DNA from: Leptolyngbya sp. KIOST-1
GTDB lineage: Bacteria; Cyanobacteriota; Cyanobacteriia; Phormidesmidales; Phormidesmidaceae
Direction of reading: 5' to 3'
Assembly: GCF_000763385.1 (NCBI RefSeq)
Contig: NZ_JQFA01000004.1
Span: 930,001-994,000 of the forward strand
Length of the DNA: 64,000 nt
Shown: positions 23,721 to 32,692 of the stretch, one piece after another
Layout of the letters: the number at the start of each line of letters is the position of its first letter
Position numbering within the stretch: the stretch's first letter is position 1
Program-made: the position numbers and the translations under genes
The notes under the pieces: model-generated
Database searches by the model: none
Told to the model about the DNA's origin: nothing
The model's input: the letters and a program-made list of their open reading frames with translations, nothing else

Positions 23721-24995
23721 TTACTTAGAATCCATCGATCGCCGGGGCTTAGACTTGCCCGATCGCGAGAGGTTAAAGGACTGCGAAAACGCCTTCTTCC
23801 GAGCGCTGGTGACATTGCCACTCTGGTAGTCAGCTTCTAAATCTTCCAGCACCGCCTGTTCCTCCATCAGCATGGCGCTGGGGGGCATAGCGGCCATGGC
23901 GATGCGAGCACGGCTGAGGGAGTCGGTGGCAGCGGCGTAGTCGCCCCGATCAGAATACATCACGGCCTCACGGCGAGCGCGGGCCGCCATCAGCAAGGCT
24001 ACCTGCTCTTGCACCGCTGGGTTGGCGGGGAAGTCGCTGAATTGTTCGGCCCTCACCAGGGGCAGCTCCAGCCCGGCCCGTATCACCTGCCGACCGGGCT
24101 GCTCAGCATCATCCCAAGCCAAGCGCACCTGCATCAATTCGCCGCTGCGCTCTAGGGCAGGCACCTGCAATCGCACCACCACCTGAATGAGCGACCCCAC
24201 CATCAGGTTGGGCAGCTTATAGCGCCGGGTGTCGGTCTGCTCAAAGTCATTCAGCACGTCCATAACCGTGACGCCATTGCCCGGCTTAATCCCCAGGCTG
24301 ACGCGCTGTCCCAGGGTAGCCGCTAGACCGGAAAGCTCGGTTTCAAAAATGGTCGGTAACTGGTCAGCCGACTCGATGTGGAAGAAGTTGCCGTCGCCGC
24401 TGCGGGCCATCGCCGCCAGCAGGTCTTCGCTGTAGTCGTCGCCGATACCCAGGGTGGTGGTGCTGACGCCACGTTCGGCCAGACCGTGAACGTCACTGGC
24501 GATCGCATCCACCCTCGTCTCCCCCACATTGGCCAACCCATCGGAGAGCACAATCACCCGGTTAAGCTGGGCAGGGTTGAGGTACTGGCTCACCTGCACG
24601 CCGCCCTCAACCCAACCGGCGTGCAGCGCGGTAGACCCCCGTGAATGGATATGGCGTAGCTTCTCTAGCAGGGTGTTTTTGTCGGTGGCCAGGGTGCTGG
24701 ACACCAGGGTTTCAATACGGTCGTCGAAGAGGACGATGCTGATTCGGTCACAAGGCAGCAAATTCTCCACGGCAAAGCAGGCGGCTTCGCGGGCGTAGTG
24801 CATCTTTTGTCCCTGCATCGAGCCGGAGCGATCGATCGCCAGGCTGAGGTTAAGCGGTACGCGATCGGTCTTGAGGGTGACGGCTGGGGGTGTGATGCGC
24901 ACCAGCACGTCGAGGGTCATGGGTTGCTGAGTAACGATCCCCCCATGGAGCGGAATCAGTTCGACGGTGGGCAGGGCGGGTTTGGCTTGGGTCAT
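23721..24995 (-). CDS. von Willebrand factor A (VWA) domain protein
   Basis: A 424-aa protein with a VWA domain at residues ~48-230. The metal-ion-dependent adhesion site is DRSGSM (residues 55-60, DxSxS), followed by the conserved threonine region and LNRVIVLSDGLANVGET. The C-terminal part has beta-rich and helical segments (AARARREAVMYSDRGDYAAA looks like a helical hairpin). There is no signal peptide, so it is probably cytoplasmic. It overlaps the MerR gene stop by 4 bp (ATGA) and is cotranscribed with it. The substrate or partner is unknown; VWA proteins often scaffold complexes. Confidence 0.87.
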   Translation of the reverse strand: MTQAKPALPTVELIPLHGGIVTQQPMTLDVLVRITPPAVTLKTDRVPLNLSLAIDRSGSMQGQKMHYAREAACFAVENLLPCDRISIVLFDDRIETLVSSTLATDKNTLLEKLRHIHSRGSTALHAGWVEGGVQVSQYLNPAQLNRVIVLSDGLANVGETRVDAIASDVHGLAERGVSTTTLGIGDDYSEDLLAAMARSGDGNFFHIESADQLPTIFETELSGLAATLGQRVSLGIKPGNGVTVMDVLNDFEQTDTRRYKLPNLMVGSLIQVVVRLQVPALERSGELMQVRLAWDDAEQPGRQVIRAGLELPLVRAEQFSDFPANPAVQEQVALLMAARARREAVMYSDRGDYAAATDSLSRARIAMAAMPPSAMLMEEQAVLEDLEADYQSGNVTSARKKAFSQSFNLSRSGKSKPRRSMDSK

Positions 24996-25657
24996 GGTGG
25001 CCTCTGAGTGGATTTAAGGTGGGCGAGATGGTCAGCGATGAGCTGGAGCAGGCTGTCCCGCTCGTGGGCAGTGGCGGGTGCTACAAAGTCTTGGCGGACG
25101 TGGAGTTCTAAACCGTCGAGAATCTCTAGACGAGTCCAGGTTTGGGGGGTAGATGTCGATGGGGTGGCGGGTGGCGGGGCAGGTGCCGCCAGGGGAGCCT
25201 GCATCGCTGGACTGGCAGAACGCTTGACCGAACGATCTGATGGAGAGAATTCCCTGCGGTCCCGAATTTGAGACAAAAACGCCAGCGCCGGGTTCGCCGC
25301 CTCCACCGTCAGCTGCACACCGCCTTGCAGAATGTCTTCTAGCGCCGTGTCAGCCTGACCGCCAATTAGGCTGCCGATGGAACTAGCGCTGTAGCCTTCC
25401 GCCAGTAGACGGCGCAGCACCAGCAATTGGAGTAGATGTCGGTAGGTGTACCGAGCTTCGCGCCCCTGCTTGAGGGGCTTGTCTAACCATCCCTGAGTGG
25501 TGTAGTAACGCACCAGCCGAGGGTTCACCGGTTCTTGCCCACGATTTCCAGAACTCTGGTCGGGCAAAAACTGGGGTAGCAGGTCGTTGGTCACCTCAAC
25601 GAAGCGATCTAAGACCATCTCGGGCTGTTGCTGGGCAATCTGTTGCAACATGCTCAT
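24992..25657 (-). CDS. MerR-type winged-helix regulator
   Basis: A 221-aa protein with a MerR-like DNA-binding domain at residues ~45-95: VNPRLVRYYTTQGWLDKP, then RYTYRHLLQLLVLRRLLAEG and YSASSIGSLIGG. The C-terminal half is Pro/Ala-rich and then helical and does not show metal-binding Cys typical of metal sensors. It is translationally coupled to the VWA gene and divergent from the SDR gene, 62 bp away. Its near-consensus promoter suggests a leaderless transcript. Confidence 0.8.
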   Translation of the reverse strand: MSMLQQIAQQQPEMVLDRFVEVTNDLLPQFLPDQSSGNRGQEPVNPRLVRYYTTQGWLDKPLKQGREARYTYRHLLQLLVLRRLLAEGYSASSIGSLIGGQADTALEDILQGGVQLTVEAANPALAFLSQIRDRREFSPSDRSVKRSASPAMQAPLAAPAPPPATPSTSTPQTWTRLEILDGLELHVRQDFVAPATAHERDSLLQLIADHLAHLKSTQRPP

Positions 25658-25663
25658 AGGCCC

Positions 25664-25693
25664 ATAATAGACACTTGCAAATTAAACTGTCAA
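25664..25693 (-). promoter_or_regulatory. strong promoter of the MerR-VWA operon, probably leaderless
   Basis: On the minus strand, TTGACA (25688-25693, full consensus) is followed after 18 bases by TATTAT (25664-25669). A normal start distance puts the first transcribed base at or next to the A of the ATG at 25657, so the mRNA would have almost no leader. Confidence 0.6.
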
Positions 25694-25719
25694 TATCATC
25701 TTGAACTGCAATTATCCCT

Positions 25720-26556
25720 ATGGCATCTCCTGTTGTCCTGATTACCGGCTGTTCGTCAGGTATTGGTCAAGCGCTTTGCCAAGCCTTCCATCGACGAGGC
25801 TGTCGGGTGGTCGCGACAGCCAGACGGTTAGAGACCCTGGATAGCCTGAAGGCCCACAGCATTATGACCTTGCCTTTGGATGTGACGGACTCGGCAGGCA
25901 TTCAACAAGTGATTGCGACCGTAGTAGCTCAGGAGGGGCGCATTGACCTGCTGGTCAACAATGCGGGCTTCGGGCAGTTTGGCCCGTTGCTGGATCTCAG
26001 CCCAGCTCAGATCCAGGCCCAGTTTCAGACCAATGTATTGGCTCCCCTGGAACTGGTGCAGCAGGTGGCTCCGGTGATGAAACGGCAGCGATCGGGCGTC
26101 ATCGTCAACATCGGCAGCATTTCGGGCGTGGTGACAACGCCCTTTGCGGGGGCTTACTGTGCCTCGAAGGCGGCATTGCACAGTCTGTCCGAGGCACTAC
26201 GGATGGAGTTGGCCCCCTTTGGCATTCATGTAGTCACGGTACAGCCGGGCGCGATTCAGTCGAACTTTGGCCACATTGCTGAAGAGGGATTGGCAGAAGT
26301 GCTCTCGCCGGAGTCGTGGTATGCACCGCTGGAGTCCAGGATTCGGGCCAGGGCGGTGCTGTCTCAGACTCAGGCCACGCCAGCAGACGCGTTTGCGGAG
26401 CAGCTCGTCGCGGCGATAATGAGGCCGCAGCCGCCAATGACAATTCGATTAGGGAAAAAGAGTCGATGGTTGCCGTTGCTTAAGCAGGTGTTGCCGCCCA
26501 GGCTGATGGAGTTTTTGCTCAAACGACAGTTTGGGCTCACGCAAGTCTTGCGATGA
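25720..26556 (+). CDS. short-chain dehydrogenase/reductase (SDR)
   Basis: A 278-aa classical SDR. The NAD(P)-binding TGCSSGIG is at residues 9-16 and TARR follows the second strand, which favours NADP. NNAG is at 80-83, and the catalytic Ser (IGSISG) and Y146-x3-K150 (YCASK) are in place. The C-terminal tail is basic and hydrophobic (LLKQVLPPRLMEFLLKRQFG). The substrate cannot be told. It is divergent from the MerR gene and may be controlled by it. Confidence 0.9.
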   Translation: MASPVVLITGCSSGIGQALCQAFHRRGCRVVATARRLETLDSLKAHSIMTLPLDVTDSAGIQQVIATVVAQEGRIDLLVNNAGFGQFGPLLDLSPAQIQAQFQTNVLAPLELVQQVAPVMKRQRSGVIVNIGSISGVVTTPFAGAYCASKAALHSLSEALRMELAPFGIHVVTVQPGAIQSNFGHIAEEGLAEVLSPESWYAPLESRIRARAVLSQTQATPADAFAEQLVAAIMRPQPPMTIRLGKKSRWLPLLKQVLPPRLMEFLLKRQFGLTQVLR

Positions 26557-26610
26557 AGAGAATGCGCCCTGCTATTGCTTTGCTCCTGGCATCTGGCTAC
26601 CACAAGCCGA

Positions 26611-27087
26611 TCAATCATCTGCTTGAAGCCTTTCGATGTGGCACTCATAGCCCTCTCCGAGCGCCCTGCGCCAGCATTGCAGTACTCCCTCCGAATCATC
26701 TGTAAATTGCACGATCAGCAATTCAGTAACAGCTCGGCGATCAGGCACGCTACCCTGAGGATGCGACCAATTCGTTCGCCTCAGCACCGCTTTGACTCGC
26801 GCTAAGGTTCTCCATCCACACTGGGGCGCAGGCGAAAAGCTCTCCCACACCTCGGAAATCAGCGACACTGCATCCGGGGATAGGGTCTCTGGGCACAGCG
26901 ATTCCGGCAACCCAATCGCCGTCGTCAACTGTTCATCCGACCACCAGGCCCACCACTCTTCCCGGTGCAAGAGTTGTACCTCCTCAGCCTGCCGAATCTC
27001 TGCCCAGGGCGTTCCGTCCAACGCAGCTAGACGAAGCGCCTCAGTCCAAGTCACCGCAACGTAGCGGCGCGTCATAAATCGAGCCAT
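26611..27087 (-). CDS. hypothetical protein
   Basis: A 158-aa protein that I do not recognise. It is rich in Trp (REEWWAWWSDEQL, QCGWRTLARV, LQCWRRALG) with no membrane segment or signal. It has normal codon use for the window. Its ATG at 27087 lies 7 bp after the stop of a short open frame upstream (27095-27271), which might be cotranscribed. Function unknown. Confidence 0.65.
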   Translation of the reverse strand: MARFMTRRYVAVTWTEALRLAALDGTPWAEIRQAEEVQLLHREEWWAWWSDEQLTTAIGLPESLCPETLSPDAVSLISEVWESFSPAPQCGWRTLARVKAVLRRTNWSHPQGSVPDRRAVTELLIVQFTDDSEGVLQCWRRALGEGYECHIERLQADD

Positions 27088-27094
27088 GATGCCC

Positions 27095-27394
27095 CTACCC
27101 CGCTACCGCCCTACCCAGAACAACAGCAACGAGATCGGGAACGCCTCCCAATGCCTTGCCCCCAAAGCGTCGATTCAAGAACCTTTTCATGCCAGCCCAG
27201 CAATCCTGAACATAACGATGGTCTGGTGATGTGAATCGCGCCTGCCTGGGGGCGAACAGAGCTTCACGACACTACTCGGTTTTTTGAGTAGCAAATATCA
27301 CCAGTACACCATCTGTACGGAGTTGCCGCGCTAAATCCGGAAGAAAAAGAAAACCTGTGGCGAGGTTTACCCAATCAATTCGGGCGGCCTTCAA
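27095..27394 (-). pseudogene. amber-interrupted reading frame between two hypothetical genes
   Basis: One minus-strand frame runs from TTG at 27394 to a TAG at 27095, broken by a single in-frame TAG at 27272-27274. The first part (40 codons, MKAARIDWVNLATGFLFLPD, then LARQLRTDGVLVIFATQKTE) overlaps the end of the 27375-27794 gene. The second part (58 codons) contains LFAPRQARFTSPDHRYV and MKRFLNRRFGGKALGG and ends 7 bp before the next start. Both halves read like real protein. It may be a gene inactivated by one nonsense mutation or two small ORFs. No family is recognised. Confidence 0.35.
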
Positions 27395-27794
27395 TATCGG
27401 CTTCCATCAGCGCTATCGCTCGCTCATAAATCCTTAAACCCAGCAGTACCAGTCGCACCAGCATTTGGTCAGGATTGCGCTGACTCGCCGCCGCCAACTC
27501 CATAATCCGCTCTGTTGGGATATGTTCATGGAACAGAATCAAGTTAGCCTCCAGTTCATGAACCAGAGGGCGGCGGTGCTTTTGGGCACTTTCCCGCAGA
27601 ACTTGTCCTGCCTCACTGGTGAGCAACAGTTCCAGGATTTCGGCGATGAAGGGAGACCGTTTTCGATTGCCTTCCACCGCACATTGCGCCTCAATCGCCT
27701 CCATCAGTTCCGTCGTCATGTACAACGTAGGACGACATCCTACTTCCGAAGATTCTGACGGTGATTTGTCTTGGGGCGTAGAGGACTTGACCAT
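27375..27794 (-). CDS. hypothetical protein with ribbon-helix-helix-like segment
   Basis: A 139-aa protein. Residues ~20-60 (CRPTLYMTTELMEAIEAQCA, then KRSPFIAEILELLL) have the strand-helix-helix rhythm of a ribbon-helix-helix DNA-binding domain, followed by a helical C-terminal half. A small plasmid-type regulator or antitoxin-like protein is possible. No toxin partner is evident unless the interrupted frame just downstream is one. It faces away from the conjugation operon. Confidence 0.6.
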   Translation of the reverse strand: MVKSSTPQDKSPSESSEVGCRPTLYMTTELMEAIEAQCAVEGNRKRSPFIAEILELLLTSEAGQVLRESAQKHRRPLVHELEANLILFHEHIPTERIMELAAASQRNPDQMLVRLVLLGLRIYERAIALMEADIEGRPN

Positions 27795-28333
27795 AGGAGT
27801 GACAGGAGTGAGACCAACTGACGCTATCCTAGCCTCCCCTTCGGGCGAACGAAACGTTGAAATGTCATAGCTTTACAGAAATCTGAGGTAGATCGGTAGA
27901 AGGGTCCTCCGCCTTACAGGATTTTGACCGGTAAATTCATACTCTGCTTGGCAACCAACACTGAGTCTCAACGAGATAGCTATATCTTAGTTGGCACAGT
28001 CATATGCCTTCAAAAGCTGTAAAGCATTGGCTTCAGGAGACTTTAGGCTTTTTTGGACATTGTTAGCTCTCTTGAGCCATGGCCATCATCTCTTTGTAAA
28101 CAAAATCTAAAACCTACTTTACTTTCTAAGATTCATACCTCAGTATGGCTTCTAACACTTTCAATGTGAAAGTTCAGCGAAGATTGAGTCGTCAATCTTG
28201 AGTTCCTGATGAAGTTCCGTGCTTGACCTACAGATGGCGAGACCAACGATCTGCCGCCCATAGTTGAAAATCGTCCTACTCAATCTGTTCAGGGAGCAAT
28301 CTACCTACGTCCTCATTGCTTGGAGTAGGAGAT
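27795..28333. other. 539-bp intergenic region upstream of the conjugation operon
   Basis: No gene seen. Two adjacent short hairpins lie at 28157-28199. The region is AT-richer than the genes to its right and precedes a long rightward operon, so it should hold that operon's promoter and could hold a transfer origin. I could not pick a clear -35/-10 pair. Confidence 0.5.
28157..28199. repeat. two adjacent hairpins upstream of the conjugation operon
   Basis: ACTTTCA/TGAAAGT (28157-28163 and 28167-28173, 3-nt spacer) and AAGATTGA/TCAATCTT (28180-28187 and 28192-28199, 4-nt loop) are both perfect. Such repeats occur at transfer origins and at operators. Without a relaxase or a known nic site either reading is open. 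Confidence 0.4.
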
Positions 28334-28774
28334 ATGAATCTTGTATCTAACCGCCTGGGGTATCTACGACCTCTAGTTCAACGCAGCCGTAAGACTCTTT
28401 CTAGGGCTGGAAACCAACTAACTCACTTCAAATTTCGTGGCCTCAGCGGATGGACGCTGTTGGGCCTAGCCGCCGGAATCCTGCTATTCATCAGCATAAC
28501 CAGCCACGCCAACCCAGCCATGGCCCAGCTCTTTGACACTGTCGAAGGTGAGGCCCAGAACATCTTCGGGCAATACCTGGATGGCGACATCATCAGCTTT
28601 ATGTTTGGCCTGCTGCGCCTGGTGGTGTGGGTCTCAGCAGTGGGTTTTGTGTTCTTTGCGGTTTATCAGGCGCAACGGGGCGAACAGTGGCAACCGCTGC
28701 TGCAAAACGCCTTCATCATCATTGCCGCCGTCGTCATCGTCGAAGGCCTGAGCCGCCTGTTCTTCGGAGCCTGA
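28334..28774 (+). CDS. VirB2-like pilin / small integral membrane T4SS protein
   Basis: A 146-aa protein with a long basic N-terminus, a signal-like hydrophobic stretch ending ANPAMAQ (cleavage likely after AMA), and two further membrane segments (FMFGLLRLVVWVSAVGFVFF and NAFIIIAAVVIVEGL). This is the layout of VirB2/TrbC pilins. I chose the ATG at 28334, which has a good GGAG; the frame also offers a TTG six codons upstream. It is the first gene of the transfer operon and is followed 1 bp later by the VirB3-like gene. Confidence 0.72.
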   Translation: MNLVSNRLGYLRPLVQRSRKTLSRAGNQLTHFKFRGLSGWTLLGLAAGILLFISITSHANPAMAQLFDTVEGEAQNIFGQYLDGDIISFMFGLLRLVVWVSAVGFVFFAVYQAQRGEQWQPLLQNAFIIIAAVVIVEGLSRLFFGA

Positions 28775-28775
28775 G

Positions 28776-29084
28776 ATGAGCGACGACTCGCGCCTGTACT
28801 GCCCGGTCAATCCGAGTCTGGGCCGACAGCCTTCCCTTGGCCCTATCCCCGCCAACCTGCTCGCCCCCTCGGGCGGCATCTTCGTCGGCTTTTATATCTT
28901 GATTGAAGTGCTACTTGGACTGGGATTTGTCCCATTCCTGCTGCTCAGCACCTGGGGCATTTCCACCTGGTGGGTGGTAGTCGGCGAAAAGACCTGGCTC
29001 TTTACCCACAAGTTTGTGCCTGTGCCCGATTGGAAACGGGGCCATGTGCCCTATCAGCGTCATTTATCCAACCATTATGAGTAA
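28776..29084 (+). CDS. VirB3-like T4SS membrane protein
   Basis: A 102-aa protein with two closely spaced membrane helices (GGIFVGFYILIEVLLGLGFV and LLLSTWGISTWWVVVG), followed by a short polar tail. Its place between VirB2-like and VirB4-like genes is the typical place for virB3, whose product associates with VirB4 in the inner membrane. Its stop overlaps the VirB4 start by 8 bp. Assignment is mainly from order and size. Confidence 0.65.
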   Translation: MSDDSRLYCPVNPSLGRQPSLGPIPANLLAPSGGIFVGFYILIEVLLGLGFVPFLLLSTWGISTWWVVVGEKTWLFTHKFVPVPDWKRGHVPYQRHLSNHYE

Positions 29085-31881
29085 ACCAAGGCTTGGAACG
29101 CAACGCTACCGCTTTCGCCCCTTTGAAGATGAAGCGCACCTGGAATGTCTCTGCCGACTGAACCTGCGGGGCCGCAATGTCGGAGCCTATCTGCTCAAGC
29201 ACCAGCGACAGTACAGCCTGGTGTTTGGCTTTCGCAGCCGTGGGATTCACACCCAGCTGCAGTCGGGGCAGGCAGAACCGACATTGAAGCGACTCGAAGA
29301 TGGGTTGAAGGGGTTTCGACCGGGCGATCGGCTGCGGATTCACTGGCGCTCGTTTGCCGATGATCGCGATCGCCAACAGTCCCTCGAAACCCTGATTCAG
29401 TTCACCGCTACCCTGGAAAGTCAGTTCTTGCTGCTGGCGCAACAACGCGCTACCCGCGATTTAACCACCGAGAAACAGCGTCAGCCCAAACAGCTTTATC
29501 TCTTCGCTACTTACCCCCTTGGGTCAGGGCAAGAGCAAAGCGCTGATCATGTTGAGAAGCTGCTGGCCTGGGTGGTGGCCCAGTACGATACCTTCAAGGG
29601 GTTGAAGGAGCAGAACCAGCAGCAGTCCTACGTGCAGCTTTTAACCCAGGGCTTCACCGACGGCTACCTGCATTGGGAGCAGCAGCTCAATGCCCGCATG
29701 GGTCTTCAAGTCACGCCCATGGGAACCGAGGACTTGTGGCAGTACCTCTGGACTCAGTTCAACTCAACGACAGCCCCCCCTGTCCCACAATGTTTAGAGC
29801 TGAGCGACGACGACGGCGATGTAAAGCTCAGTGAACTGATCTACGATCCGCTGCACGCCACGTCCCGCTTGATTCGCGGAGAAAATGGCCAACCCAGCCA
29901 TCCCAAGGCTGACCGCCAGTGGGTGCAGGTGAAGGGGAAATTCGTGGGAGCCGTAGTGCTGGAATCTAAACCCGCCGGATTCACAACCCCCGAGCACCAG
30001 CTCTACTACCTCTGGCAAGCCCTGGCTCAGTTCCCCGATTGCGAATGCGTCTGCGAACTCGCTGCCGCAGACCGGATGATGACCCGCGTCACCCTGCAAC
30101 GACTGACCAAGCAAAGCGTCACCGCCACCTTCCGCGCCAACCTGCTGCGAGATGTGGATGTGGCCTCCCAGATGCGGATGAAGCAGGGAGTGGAAGCTCA
30201 GGAGCGGATCTATGAGGGTGCCCTGCCCATCTGGGTCAGCGGTCTGGTGCTTCTCCACCGCGATAGTCCCGAATCGCTAGCGGAAGCCTGCCAGAAACTG
30301 ACCAACGCCTTCCATCAGGGCGACTTTATCCGCGAGACCGAAATTGCCTGGCAGTTGTGGCTCAGGGCATTGCCAATTGTGGGCGATCGCTTGATCGACG
30401 ATGGTCGCAGGCAAATGTACCTGACTAACGAAGCCCCCGGACTGATGCCAGTGGCTTGCCCTCGCACTATCGACAACCGGGGCATCGAGCTGATCACCCG
30501 CGACGGTCAGATGCCGGTTTACCTGGACTTTGTCAATCAGCACCGGGGGATGCTGATTTTCGGGGAGACCCGCAGTGGCAAGTCGGTACTGGCGGCGGAA
30601 ATCTTTGTGTGGGCGATCGCCAACGGCATGAACGTCATCTCCCTGGACTATCCCAAACCCGACGGCACCACCACCTATACCGACCTGGTGAAGTTCTTCG
30701 GCGACCAGGGAGCCTATTTTGACATTGGCTCCGAGAGCAACAACTTGTTTCAGATTCCTGACCTGCGCAACTTACCGGATAATCAGCGGCAAGAGCGCCT
30801 GGACGACTATAAGGAGTTCCTGGTCAAAGCCCTCGACACTATGGTGATGGGCACCGAGACCGATAACCAATTGGGCAAACGGGTCCACACGGTGCTCTGG
30901 CAAGCGCTGTCCACCTTTTTTGAAACTCCCCAAATTCTGGCTCGCTATGATGCCGCCTTTGAGGATGGCTTTGGAAGTTCTGCCTGGCAGCGAATGCCGA
31001 CGCTGGCTGATTTTGTGGAGACGGTGGTTCATTTAGATCTAGAAGTAGAATCCGCTTTGCTCAATGAAGCTGTCGCCACCATCCTGCTGGAGCTGCGGGG
31101 CTGGCTCTCCAGCCGAGTCGGCAAAGCCATCTCCCAACCTTCCACCATTCGCACCGATGCCCGGCTCACCGTCTTTGCCCTCCGCAACGTCGGCGACAAC
31201 ATCGAAGCGGCGGTGCTGGCCCTCTCGGCACAATCGATGGCCTTCCGCCGAGCCCTGGAAGTCTCCGACTCCCTGCTGGCGATCGATGAAAGCCCAATTC
31301 TGTTCAAGTACAACGGCATCGCCCAGATCATTGGCCAGGTCTGCGCCAACGGGGCCAAGTCCGGCATCCGCCCCCTGATCATCGGCCAGGACCCTGACAC
31401 CATTGCCCAATCCGTCGCCGGGTCGCAGATCCTGCAAAACCTCAACACCCGGCTGGTCGGGGCCATCCAGCCCAACGCCCTGCCCTCCTACCAGCGCCTC
31501 TTCGGCTACGACCCCAGCCTCTTGCGACCCAATACCGAAGAGTCCTTCCGCATCAGCCCTGGTCGGCTCTGTTCCCACTGGCTGCTCGATGCCGATGCCA
31601 GGCTTACCCCCTGCGCCCACTACCCGTCTCCCGAACTGCTGGGGGCAGTAGCCAATAATCCCAAAGAACAGCGGGCACGCCAGCGGGTGCTGAGTCAGCA
31701 TCCCAACAAGTTTGCTGGGTATGCCGCCTTTGCTAAAGCCTACGTTCAGGCGCTACGCAGTGGTCAGTCCCTCGACACCATTGCGCCCGCCACCCCTCAG
31801 TTTGAACTGATCCACTCAACGGCTGAGTTATCTCCTAACGGTCATCAGCCCCAATCATCAACCCCTCGGAGGTCATCATGA
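29077..31881 (+). CDS. VirB4-family conjugation ATPase
   Basis: A 934-aa protein from the ATG at 29077 (MSKPRLGTQRYRFRPF). Walker A GETRSGKS is at residues 496-503 and the Walker B region LLAIDES is near 733-739, followed by GIRPLIIGQDPDTIAQ and NLNTRLVGAIQPN. Size and motif placement fit VirB4/TraC ATPases, which power pilus assembly and substrate transfer at the inner membrane. The ~490-residue N-terminal domain is typical of the family. Its stop overlaps the next start by 4 bp. Confidence 0.9.
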   Translation: MSKPRLGTQRYRFRPFEDEAHLECLCRLNLRGRNVGAYLLKHQRQYSLVFGFRSRGIHTQLQSGQAEPTLKRLEDGLKGFRPGDRLRIHWRSFADDRDRQQSLETLIQFTATLESQFLLLAQQRATRDLTTEKQRQPKQLYLFATYPLGSGQEQSADHVEKLLAWVVAQYDTFKGLKEQNQQQSYVQLLTQGFTDGYLHWEQQLNARMGLQVTPMGTEDLWQYLWTQFNSTTAPPVPQCLELSDDDGDVKLSELIYDPLHATSRLIRGENGQPSHPKADRQWVQVKGKFVGAVVLESKPAGFTTPEHQLYYLWQALAQFPDCECVCELAAADRMMTRVTLQRLTKQSVTATFRANLLRDVDVASQMRMKQGVEAQERIYEGALPIWVSGLVLLHRDSPESLAEACQKLTNAFHQGDFIRETEIAWQLWLRALPIVGDRLIDDGRRQMYLTNEAPGLMPVACPRTIDNRGIELITRDGQMPVYLDFVNQHRGMLIFGETRSGKSVLAAEIFVWAIANGMNVISLDYPKPDGTTTYTDLVKFFGDQGAYFDIGSESNNLFQIPDLRNLPDNQRQERLDDYKEFLVKALDTMVMGTETDNQLGKRVHTVLWQALSTFFETPQILARYDAAFEDGFGSSAWQRMPTLADFVETVVHLDLEVESALLNEAVATILLELRGWLSSRVGKAISQPSTIRTDARLTVFALRNVGDNIEAAVLALSAQSMAFRRALEVSDSLLAIDESPILFKYNGIAQIIGQVCANGAKSGIRPLIIGQDPDTIAQSVAGSQILQNLNTRLVGAIQPNALPSYQRLFGYDPSLLRPNTEESFRISPGRLCSHWLLDADARLTPCAHYPSPELLGAVANNPKEQRARQRVLSQHPNKFAGYAAFAKAYVQALRSGQSLDTIAPATPQFELIHSTAELSPNGHQPQSSTPRRSS

Positions 31882-32687
31882 CGACTCAATCAAAACGTCA
31901 ACGAATTCGGTATCGCCTTATCCTCGGCACCAGCCTTGGTCTGGGTCTACTCGGCATCGGCACCGCTCGTGCCTCTCTCCAGCCCGGCGGCTGGGGCCAG
32001 CAGTGGCAGGACTGGGCGACAGAAAATCTATCCAATCCTTTAGAAGATATCCTGGCTCAAATCGAGGAAACCACAGCCTTAGCCGAAGAGACACTTCAGA
32101 ATGTCTTGGGCGACCAGTGGGAAGCCCTGAAATCCGCCTTAGGCAGCAACCTGCCCGACCCTAGCCGGGTACGGATGGACGAGGTAGTGCCGATTCAAAG
32201 CATCCTCGGCACTGACCCCACCACCCAACAGCGAGAGCTGGCCAACCGCTATGACCAGGAAGTGGCTCGCTCGATGGCCTCGCCCTGGCTGGGCGACCAG
32301 GGTCAAACCCGGCTCTCCAATCAAGCCGAACAAACCACGACTCTTTTGGAAGGGAGTCAGGCGCGCACCCAGGAGGTGCAATCTATGGCTGAAGCGGCTC
32401 AAGGCATGAACGTCACCCAGGACGTGATGAAGCAAAACGCCCAGATCCAGGCGTCCGTTGCAGCCCTGCTCCACGAACAAACCCAGCTCACCGCCGAAAA
32501 TAATACGACGCTGACGCAACTCCACCAGCTTCAGGGGATGCTGACTCAGCTCGCCGCTAACACCAGCGAAGGCATCGACGAAACCAACCGGCGTGAGCGG
32601 GTGGAGCGGCAGATTTCGATCTCCGGCTCCGCCCAGGCTCCGATCTACATCCCCGGTGCTCTTGGAACCGACACCTCTGGAAACTAA
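31878..32687 (+). CDS. VirB5/TrbJ-like periplasmic coiled-coil T4SS protein
   Basis: A 269-aa secreted protein. It has a basic start, a hydrophobic core (YRLILGTSLGLGLLGIGTA) and a likely cleavage near ARA. The mature part is helical with long Gln/Glu/Thr-rich coiled-coil stretches (residues ~130-235) and a short C-terminal extension. VirB5/TrbJ proteins have this build and this place between virB4 and virB6. No sequence motif is decisive, so the call rests on architecture and order. Confidence 0.6.
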   Translation: MTTQSKRQRIRYRLILGTSLGLGLLGIGTARASLQPGGWGQQWQDWATENLSNPLEDILAQIEETTALAEETLQNVLGDQWEALKSALGSNLPDPSRVRMDEVVPIQSILGTDPTTQQRELANRYDQEVARSMASPWLGDQGQTRLSNQAEQTTTLLEGSQARTQEVQSMAEAAQGMNVTQDVMKQNAQIQASVAALLHEQTQLTAENNTTLTQLHQLQGMLTQLAANTSEGIDETNRRERVERQISISGSAQAPIYIPGALGTDTSGN

Positions 32688-32692
32688 GACCG

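Noticed and set aside
29794-31701. Several long minus-strand frames inside the VirB4 gene
   Set aside because: The plus strand carries Walker A and B motifs of VirB4 through this whole stretch; the minus frames are shadows.
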